From assembly GCA_009746045.1 (NCBI GenBank), contig RPFO01000026.1, forward strand, positions 4,525,320 to 4,589,319: DNA of 64,000 bases. The letters run 5' to 3'. This DNA comes from Mesostigma viride (lineage: Eukaryota > Streptophyta > Mesostigmatophyceae > Mesostigmatales > Mesostigmataceae). The notes below the pieces were generated by a model. The model was not told where the DNA came from and did not search any database. It was given only the letters and a program-made list of their open reading frames with translations. This document shows, piece after piece, positions 44,437 through 55,718 of the stretch; position 1 is the stretch's first letter; each line of letters starts with the position of its first letter. Made by a program: the position numbers and the translations under genes.

Positions 44437-45261
44437 AATCATTCACTCACTCACTCACTCACTCACTCACTCACTCACTCACTCACTCACTCACTCACTC
44501 ACTCACTCACTCACTCACTCACTCACTCACTCACTCACTCACTCACTCACTCACTCACTCACTCACTCACTCACTCACTCACTCACTCACTCACTCACTC
44601 ACTCACTCACTCACTCACTCACTCACTCACTCACTCACTCACTCACTCACTCACTCACTCACTCACTCACTCACTCACTCACTCACTCACTCACTCACTC
44701 ACTCACTCACTCACTCACTCACTCACTCACTCACTCACTCACTCACTCACTCACTCACTCACTCACTCACTCACTCACTCACTCACTCACTCACTCACTC
44801 ACTCACTCACTCACTCACTCACTCACTCGTGAACTCACTCACTCACTCACTCACTCACTCACTCACTCACTCACTCACTCACTCACTCACTCACTCACTC
44901 ACTCACTCACTCACTCACTCACTCACTCACTCACTCACTCACTCACTCACTCACTCACTCACTCACTCACTCACTCACTCACTCACTCACTCACTCACTC
45001 ACTCACTCACTCACTCACTCACTCACTCACTCACTCACTCACTCACTCACTCACTCACTCACTCACTCACTCACTCACTCACTCACTCACTCACTCACTC
45101 ACTCACTCACTCACTCACTCACTCACTCACTCACTCACTCACTCACTCACTCACTCACTCACTCACTCACTCACTCACTCACTCACTCACTCACTCACTC
45201 ACTCACTCACTCACTCACTCACTCACTCACTCACTCACTCACTCATTCATTCATTCATTCA
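44437..45261. repeat. CACT tetranucleotide array, about 0.8 kb
   Basis: Pure CACT with a single interruption (CGTGAACT near 44828), flanked on both sides by CATT units (44400-44436 and 45244-45261). It generates THSL-repeat frames that are not genes. Confidence 0.97.
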
Positions 45262-45399
45262 CGCGCCTCCGTTGTGAGAGTCACGGGATACCCAATTTTG
45301 ATTTAGGTACCTTTCGGTTTGATGCACTGCAAGAAAGGGGCATGGCTCTCGCGTATTGGGACCGCGTATTGGGACCGCGTCAAGTTGCTGGGTAGCTTA

Positions 45400-45776
45400 C
45401 TACCCAGCTGTGAGGCCGACGTCACTCAAGTGCTGCCCGACGTGGACTACCGTATTATCTCCCTTGCCTGGCATGCTTTATGCCAATACAGGGCCAGGGC
45501 TGTGGCGCAAGCCCTGGCAAGCTAGCTAGAGAAACAGGACCTCCCTGTTCTTACGTCCTGCATGGCGCGTCCTGGCTGGTCCCCCCTGTTCTTACGTATA
45601 GGGCCGAGACGTGCATGGACCCTCACACATGCCAAACAGCTGGACGGCGCGGTCACCAACATGCTGCGGTCAATAAGGCCAAGTCAGGCTCAGGTCATAG
45701 AGGATAACGACCCCCCTCCAGTGGGGAAGCCGCGTGTTTGGAAACGCGGGAAGCATGCTAGACAAGACCCCTATAG

Positions 45777-45780
<4 letters not shown>
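45400..45780 (+). mobile_element. Non-LTR retrotransposon remnant
   Basis: Broken frames read LLGSLLPSCEADVTQVLPDV, DYRIISLAWHALCQYRA, then QLDGAVTNMLRSI and VIEDNDPPPVGKPRV, matching the minus-strand copy at 27.98-28.65 kb block for block. It runs straight into the GTAA repeat at 45779. Confidence 0.75.
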
Positions 45781-45848
<68 letters not shown>

Positions 45849-46160
45849 CTTGCGTGTCATGGCAGCGCAAAGGCATGCCACGGAGTACTATGCTAATCTC
45901 ATTAGAAAAATAATTACACAAAAGTTTAAACAAATATCGTCTGCATCATCCCCCAACAACCGTTAAGCACTAGATGGGGATGTAATCCTCATCCGAGCTG
46001 TCCTCTTGTGTAATAATGGCAGCCGAGGCGGTAGTGTAGCGGCTATCCTCAGGACCAATAACCTCCACCTGCGGACTTCTACCCTGGCTAGCAACGGGCC
46101 GCGGGGCCCGTGGGGAGAAAACAGGAGCATACCCCTCAGGAGGGTGCTTATCGCAGATCT
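45779..46160 (-). mobile_element. Retroposed element copy with long GTAA (TTAC) tail
   Basis: A 69-bp GTAA run (45779-45847) is followed on the minus strand by the same 3' end as 33220-33535: CTTGCGTGTCATG, GGCATGCCACGGAGTACTAT, and a coding-like block with GAGGACAGCTCGGATGAGG. Confidence 0.75.
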
Positions 46161-46369
46161 ATGGCAGCCCATTTCTCCTTGTCAATCATGCGGGCGCGGA
46201 GTACGGATATAGTCCCAGAAGCCCTGCATCTTCAAGCAGTTGTGTCACATAGGTCCGGGTCGCGCCGCGCCGGTGCCCGGCGCGCGCAAGTTTGCCAGTG
46301 CCAGGTTGCGATGGGACAAGGGGACCCTGCCATATATATAGGAGGCGTCTGTCACTCGCCCTCACTCGC

Positions 46370-46432
46370 ACCGTGGCTGATGTGTTATTCCGCCGCACCC
46401 GGGCCGACTTTGTCGCGACCCATGCGGTCTAG
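46370..46432 (+). mobile_element. C-terminal scrap of a restriction-like-endonuclease LINE
   Basis: Reads ADVLFRRTRADFVATHAV then a stop, parallel to ADIMLRRTRADFAVQQGY at the end of the element at 36.4 kb. Confidence 0.6.
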
Positions 46433-46639
46433 ATTCCTTCCAGGCCTGCATGGTGGGCCGGCAGCGCTGTTGCTGCGTGTAGTTTTGTGATGTATAGTTA
46501 GTTGTACCTTGTGCCGCTGGCGTGATCCTTGGATGTCTGTGTCAGATTACTATTAATTTCTTCAGGGTTATTCTCCCAGTTCTCGGGTTTTTCCTTATGT
46601 TGCATGCCTATCTCACCTCCGTAATCTATCATTCTCAAT

Positions 46640-48120
46640 GAATATATATAGGAGGAGGTGTCTACCTGGTTGGCCCGTCTTAAGCCCCCCGGCAGGGCCC
46701 ACATCGGTATTCACCTGGTCTGTGCGGGCAAGATGGCCGGCAAAGAGGAGGCGGCGGTGCATGTCGGATGGTATGGGTGACAAGAGGGAGCTCGCAACTT
46801 AGAGCTCGGCCCGGGTGCGGCGTTCTTGGTAGCGGACGCCGAAGATATGACGGAGCATTCGAACTTGACGGTGCCGTCAAGCTGCTGGCGCTCAGCGCCT
46901 GGTCCAGGGTCCACGCCTCGCAGCCATAAAGGAGGATGCTGAGGACAAGGGCCTTGAACAGAATGCGCTTGCGTCGCTCACTCAGGTAGCGACAGGTCCA
47001 GAACCTGTCGAGGCGGCAGAGGGCCGCCCAGGCCTGGCCAATGCGGGTGTTGATGTCGTCGGCCGTGGAGAGAAGCCAGCTGCCAAGGAGCTTGAAGCGA
47101 GTCGCCGAGGGGACGGGGAGCCCTGCCGTCCAGCAAGAGGAGGGTGGGTGGGGCTACACCAGCAGGGAAGCCGATGGCCATGATCGACCTCCGTTTTCTT
47201 GCTGATCATAAGCCCCATGCACCGCCCGCGCTTCCAGTGATAAGCTGTCTAGCCAGAGTTGGGCTGACTCCGGGGTTTCCACGAGTGTCATGTCATCAGC
47301 GTAGATCAGATCGCTCAGGCGGTAGGGTGGGTCAACCCCGCCGTATAGCTGGCGTACTCCGTGACCTCGATCCCCGGCAGGCGCCCCTCCACCCGGGCGA
47401 AGCGGGCTTGTGCACGCCGCATCATATATAGTCCACCATTTAATGATGAATAGATATGGGGAGAGCACACAGCCCTGCCACACCCCGGTGTGCAGGGGCC
47501 CGAAACGCCGGAGTGACGCCGTCGGCGGTACGGATCGACCTGGCCGGGCTTGGGACCCTTCATAGAATTGGCGGATGATCTCATGCAACGATGTACGATG
47601 AGACACGGAACAGGTGAAGGACCACCCACAGGGCGTCCCATGCATATATATAACCGTAATGAATGCCTGGGTACGTGTAATCCACGAAGATCAATAGCAA
47701 TGGCAAGAGGCCGGGGGCCAGGCGGCCCACCGGCTTCCTCGATCAGGCGGCGCGCAGTAATAGTGACCATAACACAACTGCGACCAACACGGAAGCCCAT
47801 CTGGGACTCACCTAGGCGGGGATCGAGGCTGGCGCGCATGCGGTTGAACAGCAGGAGACGCATGAAGACTTTCAGCACGCAGCTTTGGAGGCATACGCCG
47901 CGGTAGTTGCCGGTATCCGCGGCGGACCCCTTGCCCTTGTAGAGCATGACCCGGACAGCGCGCGGTCTTCCAATACGTCGGCGGGGGGAGGCCATCTCGT
48001 AGAATCCGGTTGCAAACACCCCGGAGGAAAGGCTCAAGCTCAGGCATCTTAACCACCTCCGGTGAAATATTGTCCACTCCCATGGCAGCATCATTGCGGA
48101 CCCCTAGGGCTGAGGGCACA
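46640..48120 (-). mobile_element. Non-LTR retrotransposon reverse transcriptase remnant, most complete copy
   Basis: Minus-strand order: DNISPEVVKMPELEPFLRG (48070), VMLYKGKG and NYRGVCLQSCVLKVFMR (47940-47870), QMGFRVGRSC, IEEAGGPPGPRPLAIAIDLR, GVWQGCVLSPYLFII (47490), DLIYADDMTLVETPESAQLW (47310), then thumb sequence down to GHLARTDQVNT near 46720. This covers most reverse transcriptase blocks in order but in several frames, so it is dead. No endonuclease was seen upstream. Confidence 0.85.
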
Positions 48121-48684
48121 ATAGATATAGAGTAGGATTAATTGTTTTATTAGATATATCTATGATTACTGAGACCGGAAGGATTGCGTGTACCCATCCA
48201 TGGGCTTCCATGGATCCATGCATCCATCGGCGGGGGTTCGACTCCGTCACTGACTCCGAGCAATGGGAGCTAGCACGAGTTTCATCATATTAATCGGACC
48301 TCCGGGCCCCCTTTGATCTCTCATTTACCTTGATCGAAAGGCAGGCCACGTACAGGTTCGATCAATGAAACTTTCTGATGTGCTCCAAGCCTATCACCCA
48401 TGTGTGGGTGTTCTGGACCATGTGGGGCAGCCTTACAGTAAGCTGCCTTACAGCCCTTAAATTGCATCCGCCACGCTTTTGCTGTATGCTGAAGCTTTAT
48501 TGCACCCACAGTTGCGCCGCGGCCCGCACCACATGTGATGTGGAGAAAGGGCTTTGTGGCCTGCCCACTATGTAATTATGAGGGCAGTGAGAAAAGCTAG
48601 GGCGCCCTCCCTCCTCATTTTGTGTCCGGGTTGAAATTAGGTCATTCCATTATTGGTACATATATACACCCACATAATATAATT

Positions 48685-48765
48685 AATTAATTAATTAACT
48701 AATTAATTAATTAATTAATTAGACTCGTGCACGGGAGCGTGCTCCCGTTGGGGAGTCACGGAGCA
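48685..48765 (+). repeat. TTAA run plus hairpin motif
   Basis: (TTAA)n is followed by GACTCGTGC, an inserted ACGGGAGC, then GTGCTCCCGTTGGGGAGTCA and CGGAGCATT. It immediately precedes the uninterrupted ORF1-type element. Confidence 0.85.
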
Positions 48766-48769
48766 TTAA

Positions 48770-50590
48770 GGTCCCCGATGGATGCTGTCGGCATTCCCGT
48801 CGATCGACAGCAGCTCGTGCGACATCAAATCCGGCCTGCGGACGCCAACCCTCTCGCGCTGATCCCAGCTCTCCCCCCCAGTCTGCCTCCCTCCTCGACG
48901 CTATGCTCTACACCAATTCCCAACAATTCGTCACCCATTCCCAAGAAAACCCGAACTTCCCATATCAAATGGGATGTCTGCCGCTTCGGCGCTGGCCAGC
49001 GGGATTTTTGCATCTTGGAAATCTTAACGCTCGATCAGGAAGGAACAATTAATGTGACGATGTTATCAAGTTCCTGGTGCATGGCCGGCCTGCCACGACG
49101 AGCTTTTTCTGCATACTCCTGGCGACACGGTCACCAAGCCCAACTGGGAATGGCTGCTTCAAGAACCGGAGGCGTACTTGAAGGCGCAGTCATCATGTGG
49201 CAGCAGCTACGGCTGCGCTGCCGCGACGCCCAGGACTTCACCCAGCTAGATTGGCTACGCTGCATGGTCTCACGAGCCTCCTGCATGAGCGCATACGGGC
49301 AGCCACAGCAGCTGCGGCATCCTTGCAGAGCGGCACCTCCCGCCCAGCACGGACTCCATCCAAGCTGCAGTGAATGGCGCCGATGGACCCGTGAGCAGAG
49401 CAGGTTGCATGCCGCCCTGAACGCGCCTGACGGCCCACTCAACACTCTCTCGGCATGAAGGTCAACAACATTGAAGCCAGTCTGAGCTAGTCAGTTTGCT
49501 GCTACGCAAGAGCATGCATGCACACATTAATTGCCACCACCAAAGTTTCCGAGGCCACAGCCACTGTGATCACCCTCCTTAACCCTAGGTGGATTCAATC
49601 AAGGCCGAGCTAGTCGGCGAAGCTAGGCATATGCACCGTGAAACTTGAGGCATGCAGTTGCTACCAAGGTAGACACCCTGGCCAGTGGCCACGCAGGTCA
49701 TCGAGATCGCCGAGCGAACGGCCACCATCGCCGCCCATGCAACCTGCTGGTAGTAGGGCTAGCGATTAATTAATTAATTAATTAGACTCGTGCTCCCGTT
49801 GGGGAGTCACGGAGCATTAACCCGGATGGATGGATAGCGATAGATATAGGGCTAGCGATGACCCCTCAACCGGACTCGCGCCTCGATCCTGGGCGCTGAC
49901 CTGCTCAAGAGCTAGCCAGGCAATTAACCTCTACCACCACCGCCGTCACCACCAAGCTCCAGGAGATGGAAGACACGCGTGCCGCGAGGCCGCTGACCGC
50001 GCGACCGGAAACGCTGCCGGGTCATCCTCAGGCTCTTCGACATGCTGCCGAATTAGACCGGAGGAGTCTGACCCCAGACTCTCTTCTCGACGAGCTGAAG
50101 GAACAACTCTTGGCGTGCATGCATGGAGCTGCCAGGTGCACGATGACTAGCTGAACTGAGGGCGCCTACCGCCTGCCCCATCCACGGGGCAAGGCTGGGC
50201 CCCCTCCAGTGGTCCTCACCTTCAGCGACATCACAGCACGAGTTCGGTTCCTCTCTCGCCGCAAGATTAAGCTGGTGAACACCTCCTGGTCGCGCTTGAC
50301 GACGCGTCTTACGCCAGCCCAGCAGCAGCAACGCCGCAATCAGTGGCCCGCGACTACATCCGCCACAAGATCAATCACCCCGAGAAGCCGGCCCCAATTC
50401 GTGTACTGGTGGGGCGGGGATCGCCATGTCAACAAGAAACTGTGGAAGCCCCCCCGGCTAGCTCCCTCGGGATAGAGCACTCAAGCTAACTAGCTAGTTG
50501 TCTATAATGGGGGCAATCGATTATGGGATAGCTTAGGCATTACAGCACTTGAAATGATATTAGTGCCCAGCGTTATATTACCTTAAATTA
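48770..50590 (+). mobile_element. LINE ORF1-type element, uninterrupted copy
   Basis: Relative of the 28.9-34.4 kb element without its three insertions. It carries the blocks MEDTRAARPLTARPE, DSLLDELKEQLLACMHGAA, and VVLTFSDITARVRFLSRRK with LTPAQQQQRRNQW. This resembles the RNA-recognition and C-terminal parts of L1-like ORF1 proteins. Frames are broken in several places. A further hairpin motif copy (49767-49817) is inserted at about 49766-49850. Confidence 0.65.
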
Positions 50591-50833
50591 GCTCTCTGGC
50601 ACCTTGTGGCAATCAGCTTGCGCCTTAGCCGACGTCTTGAGCCCTCCACACCTTTGTAGCATATTAAGCTATTAAAATTAAATAAAATTATAACATGACA
50701 CCGTTGGGATCGGATCATGTAGCACATATCCCTTGCTGGATGCGGGGTGGAGGTGGGCGAAGCCGCGTAATCGAAGTCTAAGCTAATTCTCTAAGCTATC
50801 TAGTCTAGAAAATCCTAATAACTACTACACGAC

Positions 50834-51240
50834 TCAGTGCTCAAAACTCCCCTTCCGCTTGGGAGGAGGGGGCTTCATGCCCACAGGGGCTGGCGTGTGA
50901 GCCTGGACAATCTTCTGCCACCTCTTATTGTTCTGCATGTCAGTCCAAAGAAGAGAGAGGGAGTGAATGTGGTGTTCAAACTGAGCTGGGACCACTAGGT
51001 CAGCCAGCAACATCTGGATGTAGTTCATGGCAGGTTTACCCAGCTTTCTAGGAATGCCCTTGGGGCCAGACCAGGTCAGGATGTGCCGCCCTGGTTGGCC
51101 AAGCCGCTGGGGGCCGGCCAGACCAATTCGCGGTATCTACCTGACTGGTGCGAGCAAGATGTCCTACAAATGCTATCCTACGCTGCCAAATCTCGTCCGA
51201 AATGCAAGGCATACCCTGGGGTGGATGCAGCGGAAGATGG
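50834..51240 (-). mobile_element. Non-LTR retrotransposon C-terminal remnant
   Basis: On the minus strand: RIAFVGHLARTSQVDTANW near 51130-51185, then HIHSLSLLWTDMQNNKRWQ and IVQAHTPAPVGMKPPPPK, ending near 50834. The GHLART-QVDT motif and the closing VGK/VGM-P tail match the copies at 28 and 45 kb. Confidence 0.65.
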
Positions 51241-51524
51241 GGGTGGGGATGGAACGGAGGGGAGGGAGATTGATGGATTGATAGTGCTTTTCATCGCATG
51301 GAGCTTGTCCTGCATGCAGGCGTAGGATGCGAGCCTGCCGCCTGCTCTGGGTATTTGGGGGTGATTGCGCAACGCCGAGGCGTAGGTAATCTAGCAAGCA
51401 CACGTTGTGTACTACGAATCTGACTGCTGAGAGCTGTTGTTCTAGCCCGAAATACCGGCACCACCATGTCTATCAATCGACTAGGTCGAGGCATGGGGAC
51501 CGTGGAACGGGGACTGTGTTAGAT

Positions 51525-52424
51525 TAATTAATTAATCAATTAAACACGTGCTCCCGTTGGGGAGTCACGGAGCACCGAAGTGCTTTTAATCCCTGTGCGT
51601 ACACTACAGGAGAAAGGGCAGAGACCCCAGTCTCCTTCAGTGTGTTAGATGCTGTCCCCGTTCGAAGCCCGGTAGCCGCGCGAGCCAACGAGTAGTGTTG
51701 TCTACCTATACTGGAACCACCAGAGGGAGCAACCTTCTTACGAGACATATACTCCCAACGGAGTTATGTTCCTAATTAATGATCAACCACAAGAGGTTGA
51801 CGCCCCCTGCGGGCTAGAACAGCCCTAGCTTGTAGCCATTGGTAGTCACTAGCTGCCGCCCTGGCAGCCATGCCTAGAATGTTTGCCTAGCCGTGCCACC
51901 ATTAATTAATTAATTAATTAGACTCGTGCTCCCGTTGGGGAGTCACGGAGCATTAACCCCGATGGATGGATGGATGGGTGCAAACATTCCTACCGGTCTA
52001 ATCTATCTACATTGGCTACATACTACATCTATCTAACAGCATTCTAACTACAACATCTGTCTAGGCGTGCCACCATACCTAGTCACGTGCACCGCTAACG
52101 CAGGCCTGGTATACACAACCAGCCATAGCCTTATAGCCTAGCCCTTGTACAGCCATGCTACGTCCTGGCTATCCTGGCTATGATCAGATTACTTGCCCAC
52201 GCTCCTTGAACATTATGATATGCCCACATGCACGGGTCTTATTGCACCCGCAGAACTTGCCAGATCGTCTATCGTGTCCGATTGCTGCTGTGGCATGCCT
52301 CTGGCATGAAGGAGAAAGGGGGTCTCTGCCCTTTCTTCCTGCTGTGCACATACAAGCATTATTAAAAGCACTTTGGTGCTCCGTGACTCCCCAACGGGAG
52401 TACGAGTTTAATTAATTAATTAGT
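51525..52424. mobile_element. Candidate inverted-repeat element (about 900 bp)
   Basis: About 100 bp at each end are inverted relatives. Left (51525-51628): TTAA run, GTGCTCCCGTTGGGG, AAGTGCTTTTAAT, AGAAAGGGCAGAGACCCC. Right (52310-52424) read on the other strand gives the same order. The inside has a further TTAA-hairpin copy (51897-51955) but no recognisable transposase. Confidence 0.65.
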
Positions 52425-52717
52425 TGCAGGGGCATCGCACATCAACCATCATGCACACAGGAGCATGGGAAAGCACTCTCAACGAAGCTCCTGCTTGAAT
52501 AATAATACCTGAAATTACATACTTAGCTGTCAATCGATCGATCCGCTACACGTAGGGCTCCCAAATCTTGCCCTCCCGTGCCCCCTGGCGCCTGTCTAAT
52601 TCAACTAATTATAATTGTACAAGTTGTTTTGTCGGGGAGCCCATGGAGCTGCATCATGACTGTGATCGGAAAGAATACTTATCTACCCTACCGGTCCTGG
52701 GCTGCCCAACTAATTCA

Positions 52718-55700
52718 TCACACAGAGCAGATCGTGGCCCTGCCAGACGCGTGCAACAAGCGCCACGCGGCCGACTCCCCGCTCCAGTCATGCACGCGGA
52801 ACGCCGTGTTGGGCTTCCCCTTGCGCCCGCGGTACTGGTCGGGCCCTTTACGGCTCGACGGGTACGTGGTCATCCCGTACAGGCTCACGTGCTCGCACAG
52901 CCGGAGCATAATGAGGATCCCGTGGGCCCCGCTCGTGAGCTGCTGCTTGGAGCGACCGCCGCGGAACCGCTGCAACGAGAGCGACCCGCCCGCGTCCCTG
53001 CGCAGCGCGAGCAGCGACCGCTTGAGCTCGGATTCCACGCGGGGGGAGGTGGATAGGACCTTGAGCCGGCGGCCATACTTGCGCTTGAGGCAGGAATGGA
53101 TGCGGGCGCGTTCGAGGGGGTGCCAGAGGAGCATCATTTTGAGTGCCCAGCGGCCGGGGGCGGGCGAGGAAGGCGGTTTCGAGGTCGTTTGCGGCGCAGC
53201 GGCCACGGTCGGGTACCCCGTGGTGGTGAATGAGAATGACTCGCTCAGCAATTTGCGTGTACTGGATTCCCTCGTTGCATCGCTCATGGACTCGCTCATT
53301 GCATCGGCCATGGCTTCGCTCATTGCATCGGCCATGGCTTCGCTCATTGCTTCGCTCATCGATTCGCTGGTTGCATCGCTCATTGAGCCGCTAGCTGTTG
53401 CTTCGCCCATCGATTCCCCCCAAGATTCGCTCGTGCTGGATGGCTCGCCCGTGTCGCGCCAGGACTCACCCTCGCTGGTGCTCCACGGCTCCTCCGTGGC
53501 AAAAGATGCGGATGCACTCGAGTTCAAGGATCCAGAGTGTCCCGAGGCTGGCCCGGGTGGTAGGGACCACGATGTTGTTGGCGATGGCGGTGATGGTGAC
53601 AATAGCGGTGATGGTGGTGGCGTCGTGAATGGCTTCCCTCCCCCCTTCTTCTTGTTGTTGTTCGCAGCTGCCACCTCAGGCAGCTTGTTCTCTGTACGGC
53701 ACACCGACTTGGAGTGCCTGCATGAATTTCCGCCAGCAAAAACAACAATATGCACCAGCAGTGCGACAATGCGCAGCAGCAAAACGAAGCAGTGAGCAAG
53801 CATGGTCACTTCCCTAAAGCACATTCGGCACACATAAGCACCCGTACAGCACCCACAAGGCGAAAGCACCTATAAAGCACCCATACTGCACACTCGGGAG
53901 AGGCACAAACGCAAGTGGTGCTTACACACATACAAGGCTATCATGCCGCGATGTGGGTGGTCGTTACAGCCCGCGGACACGCCGAATGGTCCCTATCCGT
54001 TAACCCAACATTCCCAACAAACCCTCTCACAAATCAAGTTATGCCCCTTACCTCCGCTTTGCCCTATAATTGGTCACTACCCCCCCCCCCCCCCCCCCCC
54101 CCCCCTCACATAAGGTTGAGCCCCTCACCTATAGCGGTGCCACCCGGTATGGCTAGCGCCCGTCACCTCGGGTAGCTGTAGAACCGGTATTGATACTGGC
54201 GAGGCTCACCGCAAGGGTCACTCAATATCTGTACTGGTACCCAAGCGGCAACAACTGGTACCTGTGCCTACCCCCCTCACCTGAGGTTGAGCACCTCACC
54301 ATAGGTAGAACGTGCACCATTCCCATTACTGTTGCAGTTGGTCACTCTACTTGGTCACTATGGCCCCCTCACCTGAGGATGAGCACCTCACCATCGCTAG
54401 TACCGTGCCCCATTCCCATACTTCTTGCAGTTGGTCACTCTACTTTGTCGTCAGAAAGCAACATACGTGAAAACGCTAGCTGCCCAAATCTGAGATTCCG
54501 CGGAACACAGAAAGTAAGAAAGCCTAGAAGCTACCAGCAAGGAATCGAACATAGGACCTTTGGCATGATTTCGCAGCTGTGTGAGTCTCCTGATCCGAAG
54601 GCATCTCACTTAACGTTTAGAAACAGCCCAACTGCGAAAAACCTCTTTACCGGAGAGGGGTGCCAATATGTCCGATATTGCTGAATCTATAGAAGATGAC
54701 TCACCACTAGACCTAAGTGCGCAGGAGTACTACTTGGTCACTCTACTTGGTCAGCATGGCCCCCTCACCTTAGGTTGAGCACCCGTATCGTCGTCTTGGT
54801 GCCGATATGCGGTGCAAACCGCGGCGAGAGAGAGAGTATGTTGAACCGGACGACCGCATCATGCCTGTCGATGTATGGCCCGTATTCTTTTTTCAGAATG
54901 TGGCCCGAGTTTCCCACGATCGCGCACGATTTGAAGCGCGCGAGTCCCCTCATGCCGCCCTTTCGGAACCCGCCGATTCGCCGAATACTCGTCATCGAGC
55001 GCGCGGCCAGCGCGGCGCTCATCCCGCACGCGCTGATGTCACGCAGGCACTTCCCGAGCTCCTTTTTCGCGCTATTTTTATCGATGGGCTTGCGTGGCAC
55101 ATCCCTGAGCGAAGGCGAGGAGGGGCTCCAGGGCTTGACCTTGGGCGGCGCGCCACCGCACCAACGGGAGAAGCTCGAGATGCGGTCTTTGAGGACCAGG
55201 CCGGAGGGGGAGCCGAGGGTCGAGTTGGACGGCTCGGGATCCACAGGGTCAGTTTCGGTTTCAAAGTCGATTACCACATCATCGTCTGTGAGGGGGGGCA
55301 GCGGCTCCGTGTCCTCCTCCGTGTCCTCGACGTCGGCGTCTTCCGCGTCGGTTTCTTCTGCATCGCGTTCGGTTTCATCTCGTTCGGGCGCCGCTTCGCG
55401 TTTTCCGGGCGCCGCTTTCTTCTTTTTCTTCTTGTCGCCTTTCTTGCCACCTCGCTTCGCAAATGGGTCCAGGATGACGCCCCTGTTTGCGTCCACGATG
55501 ATATCGCCGCTGTCCTCCTCGAGCCAGCGGTCGTCAAGGTTTGACGGGCCCACTTTGAGGATTTCGAGAGTCCCACTGGCGCTCTCAACAGGGATTGGAA
55601 TGGTGACGCCGCTGCTGCTGCCTATAAACAGCCACGGCATCTTCATGACGAGGGTCGCAAAGAGGCAGAATAGCACAGCTCCCACCGCAATGGCAACCTT

Positions 55701-55718
55701 CTTGGCGTGCGGGAACAT
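52718..55718 (-). CDS. Sialyltransferase-like glycosyltransferase (GT29), two exons
   Basis: Type II Golgi membrane protein expected to transfer a sugar, classically sialic acid, to glycans. Exons on the minus strand: 55718-54769 and 53270-52718, phase 2 joined, 500 aa. The N-terminus MFPHAKKVAIAVGAVLFCLF has a short cytoplasmic tail and a signal anchor. Residues about 80-175 are a charged Lys- then Asp/Glu-rich stem. The L-motif CAIVGNSGHILKKEYGPYI ... VVRFN ... GTKTTIRVLN lies at about 265-312. Exon 2 supplies LLWHPLE, the S-motif LTSGAHGILIMLRLCEHV near 427, and HDWSGE near 477, the expected late histidine motif. The exon 2 acceptor (53272/53271) has a weak pyrimidine tract; it was chosen because phase and RVLNLRESSTRKLL continuity fit. 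An ATG upstream at 53794 and its hydrophobic stretch were not used. The acceptor substrate is unknown; GT29-like proteins also occur in plants that lack sialic acid. Confidence 0.85.
53271..53400 (-). repeat. Ghost copies of GT29 exon 2 acceptor edge
   Basis: On the minus strand the acceptor edge GATGCAACGAG then GGAATCC is preceded by GATGCAATGAG then CGAAGCC (twice), GAAGCAATGAG then CGAAGCC, and GATGCAACCAG then CGAATCG. They form a degenerate 18-24 bp repeat leading up to the exon. Confidence 0.6.
54081..54380 (-). repeat. Ghost copies of GT29 exon 1 donor edge
   Basis: The real junction (54769/54768, minus strand) reads GTGCTCAACCTAAG then GTGAGGGGGCC. In the intron are GTGCTCATCCTCAG then GTGAGGGGGCC (54373/54372), GTGCTCAACCTCAG then GTGAGGGGGG (54281/54280) and a weaker GGCTCAACCTTAT then GTGAGGGGG (54110/54109). 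The last is followed by a C homopolymer on the plus strand (54081-54105). Flanking TTGGTCACTCTACTTGGTC is also repeated. Confidence 0.8.
54520..54660 (-). repeat. tRNA-related SINE-like copy
   Basis: On the minus strand: CTCCGGTAAAGAGG, CGCAGTTGGGCTG (A-box-like), GATGCCTTCGGATCAGGAGA, GCGAAATCATGCC, then AGGTCCTATGTTCGATTCC (B-box and T-arm-like). A second copy with the same order lies at 60372-60500. It does not fold as a sound tRNA by eye. Confidence 0.6.

Noticed and set aside
44346-45395. THSL-repeat protein of about 350 aa
   Set aside because: CACT microsatellite; the same product appears from the unrelated array at 2.9-3.05 kb.
53270-53869. Separate membrane protein beginning MLAHCFVLLLRIVALLVHIV on the minus strand
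   Set aside because: The frame runs into GT29 exon 2, which lacks its L-motif without exon 1. Most economical is intron sequence, though an alternative first exon cannot be excluded.
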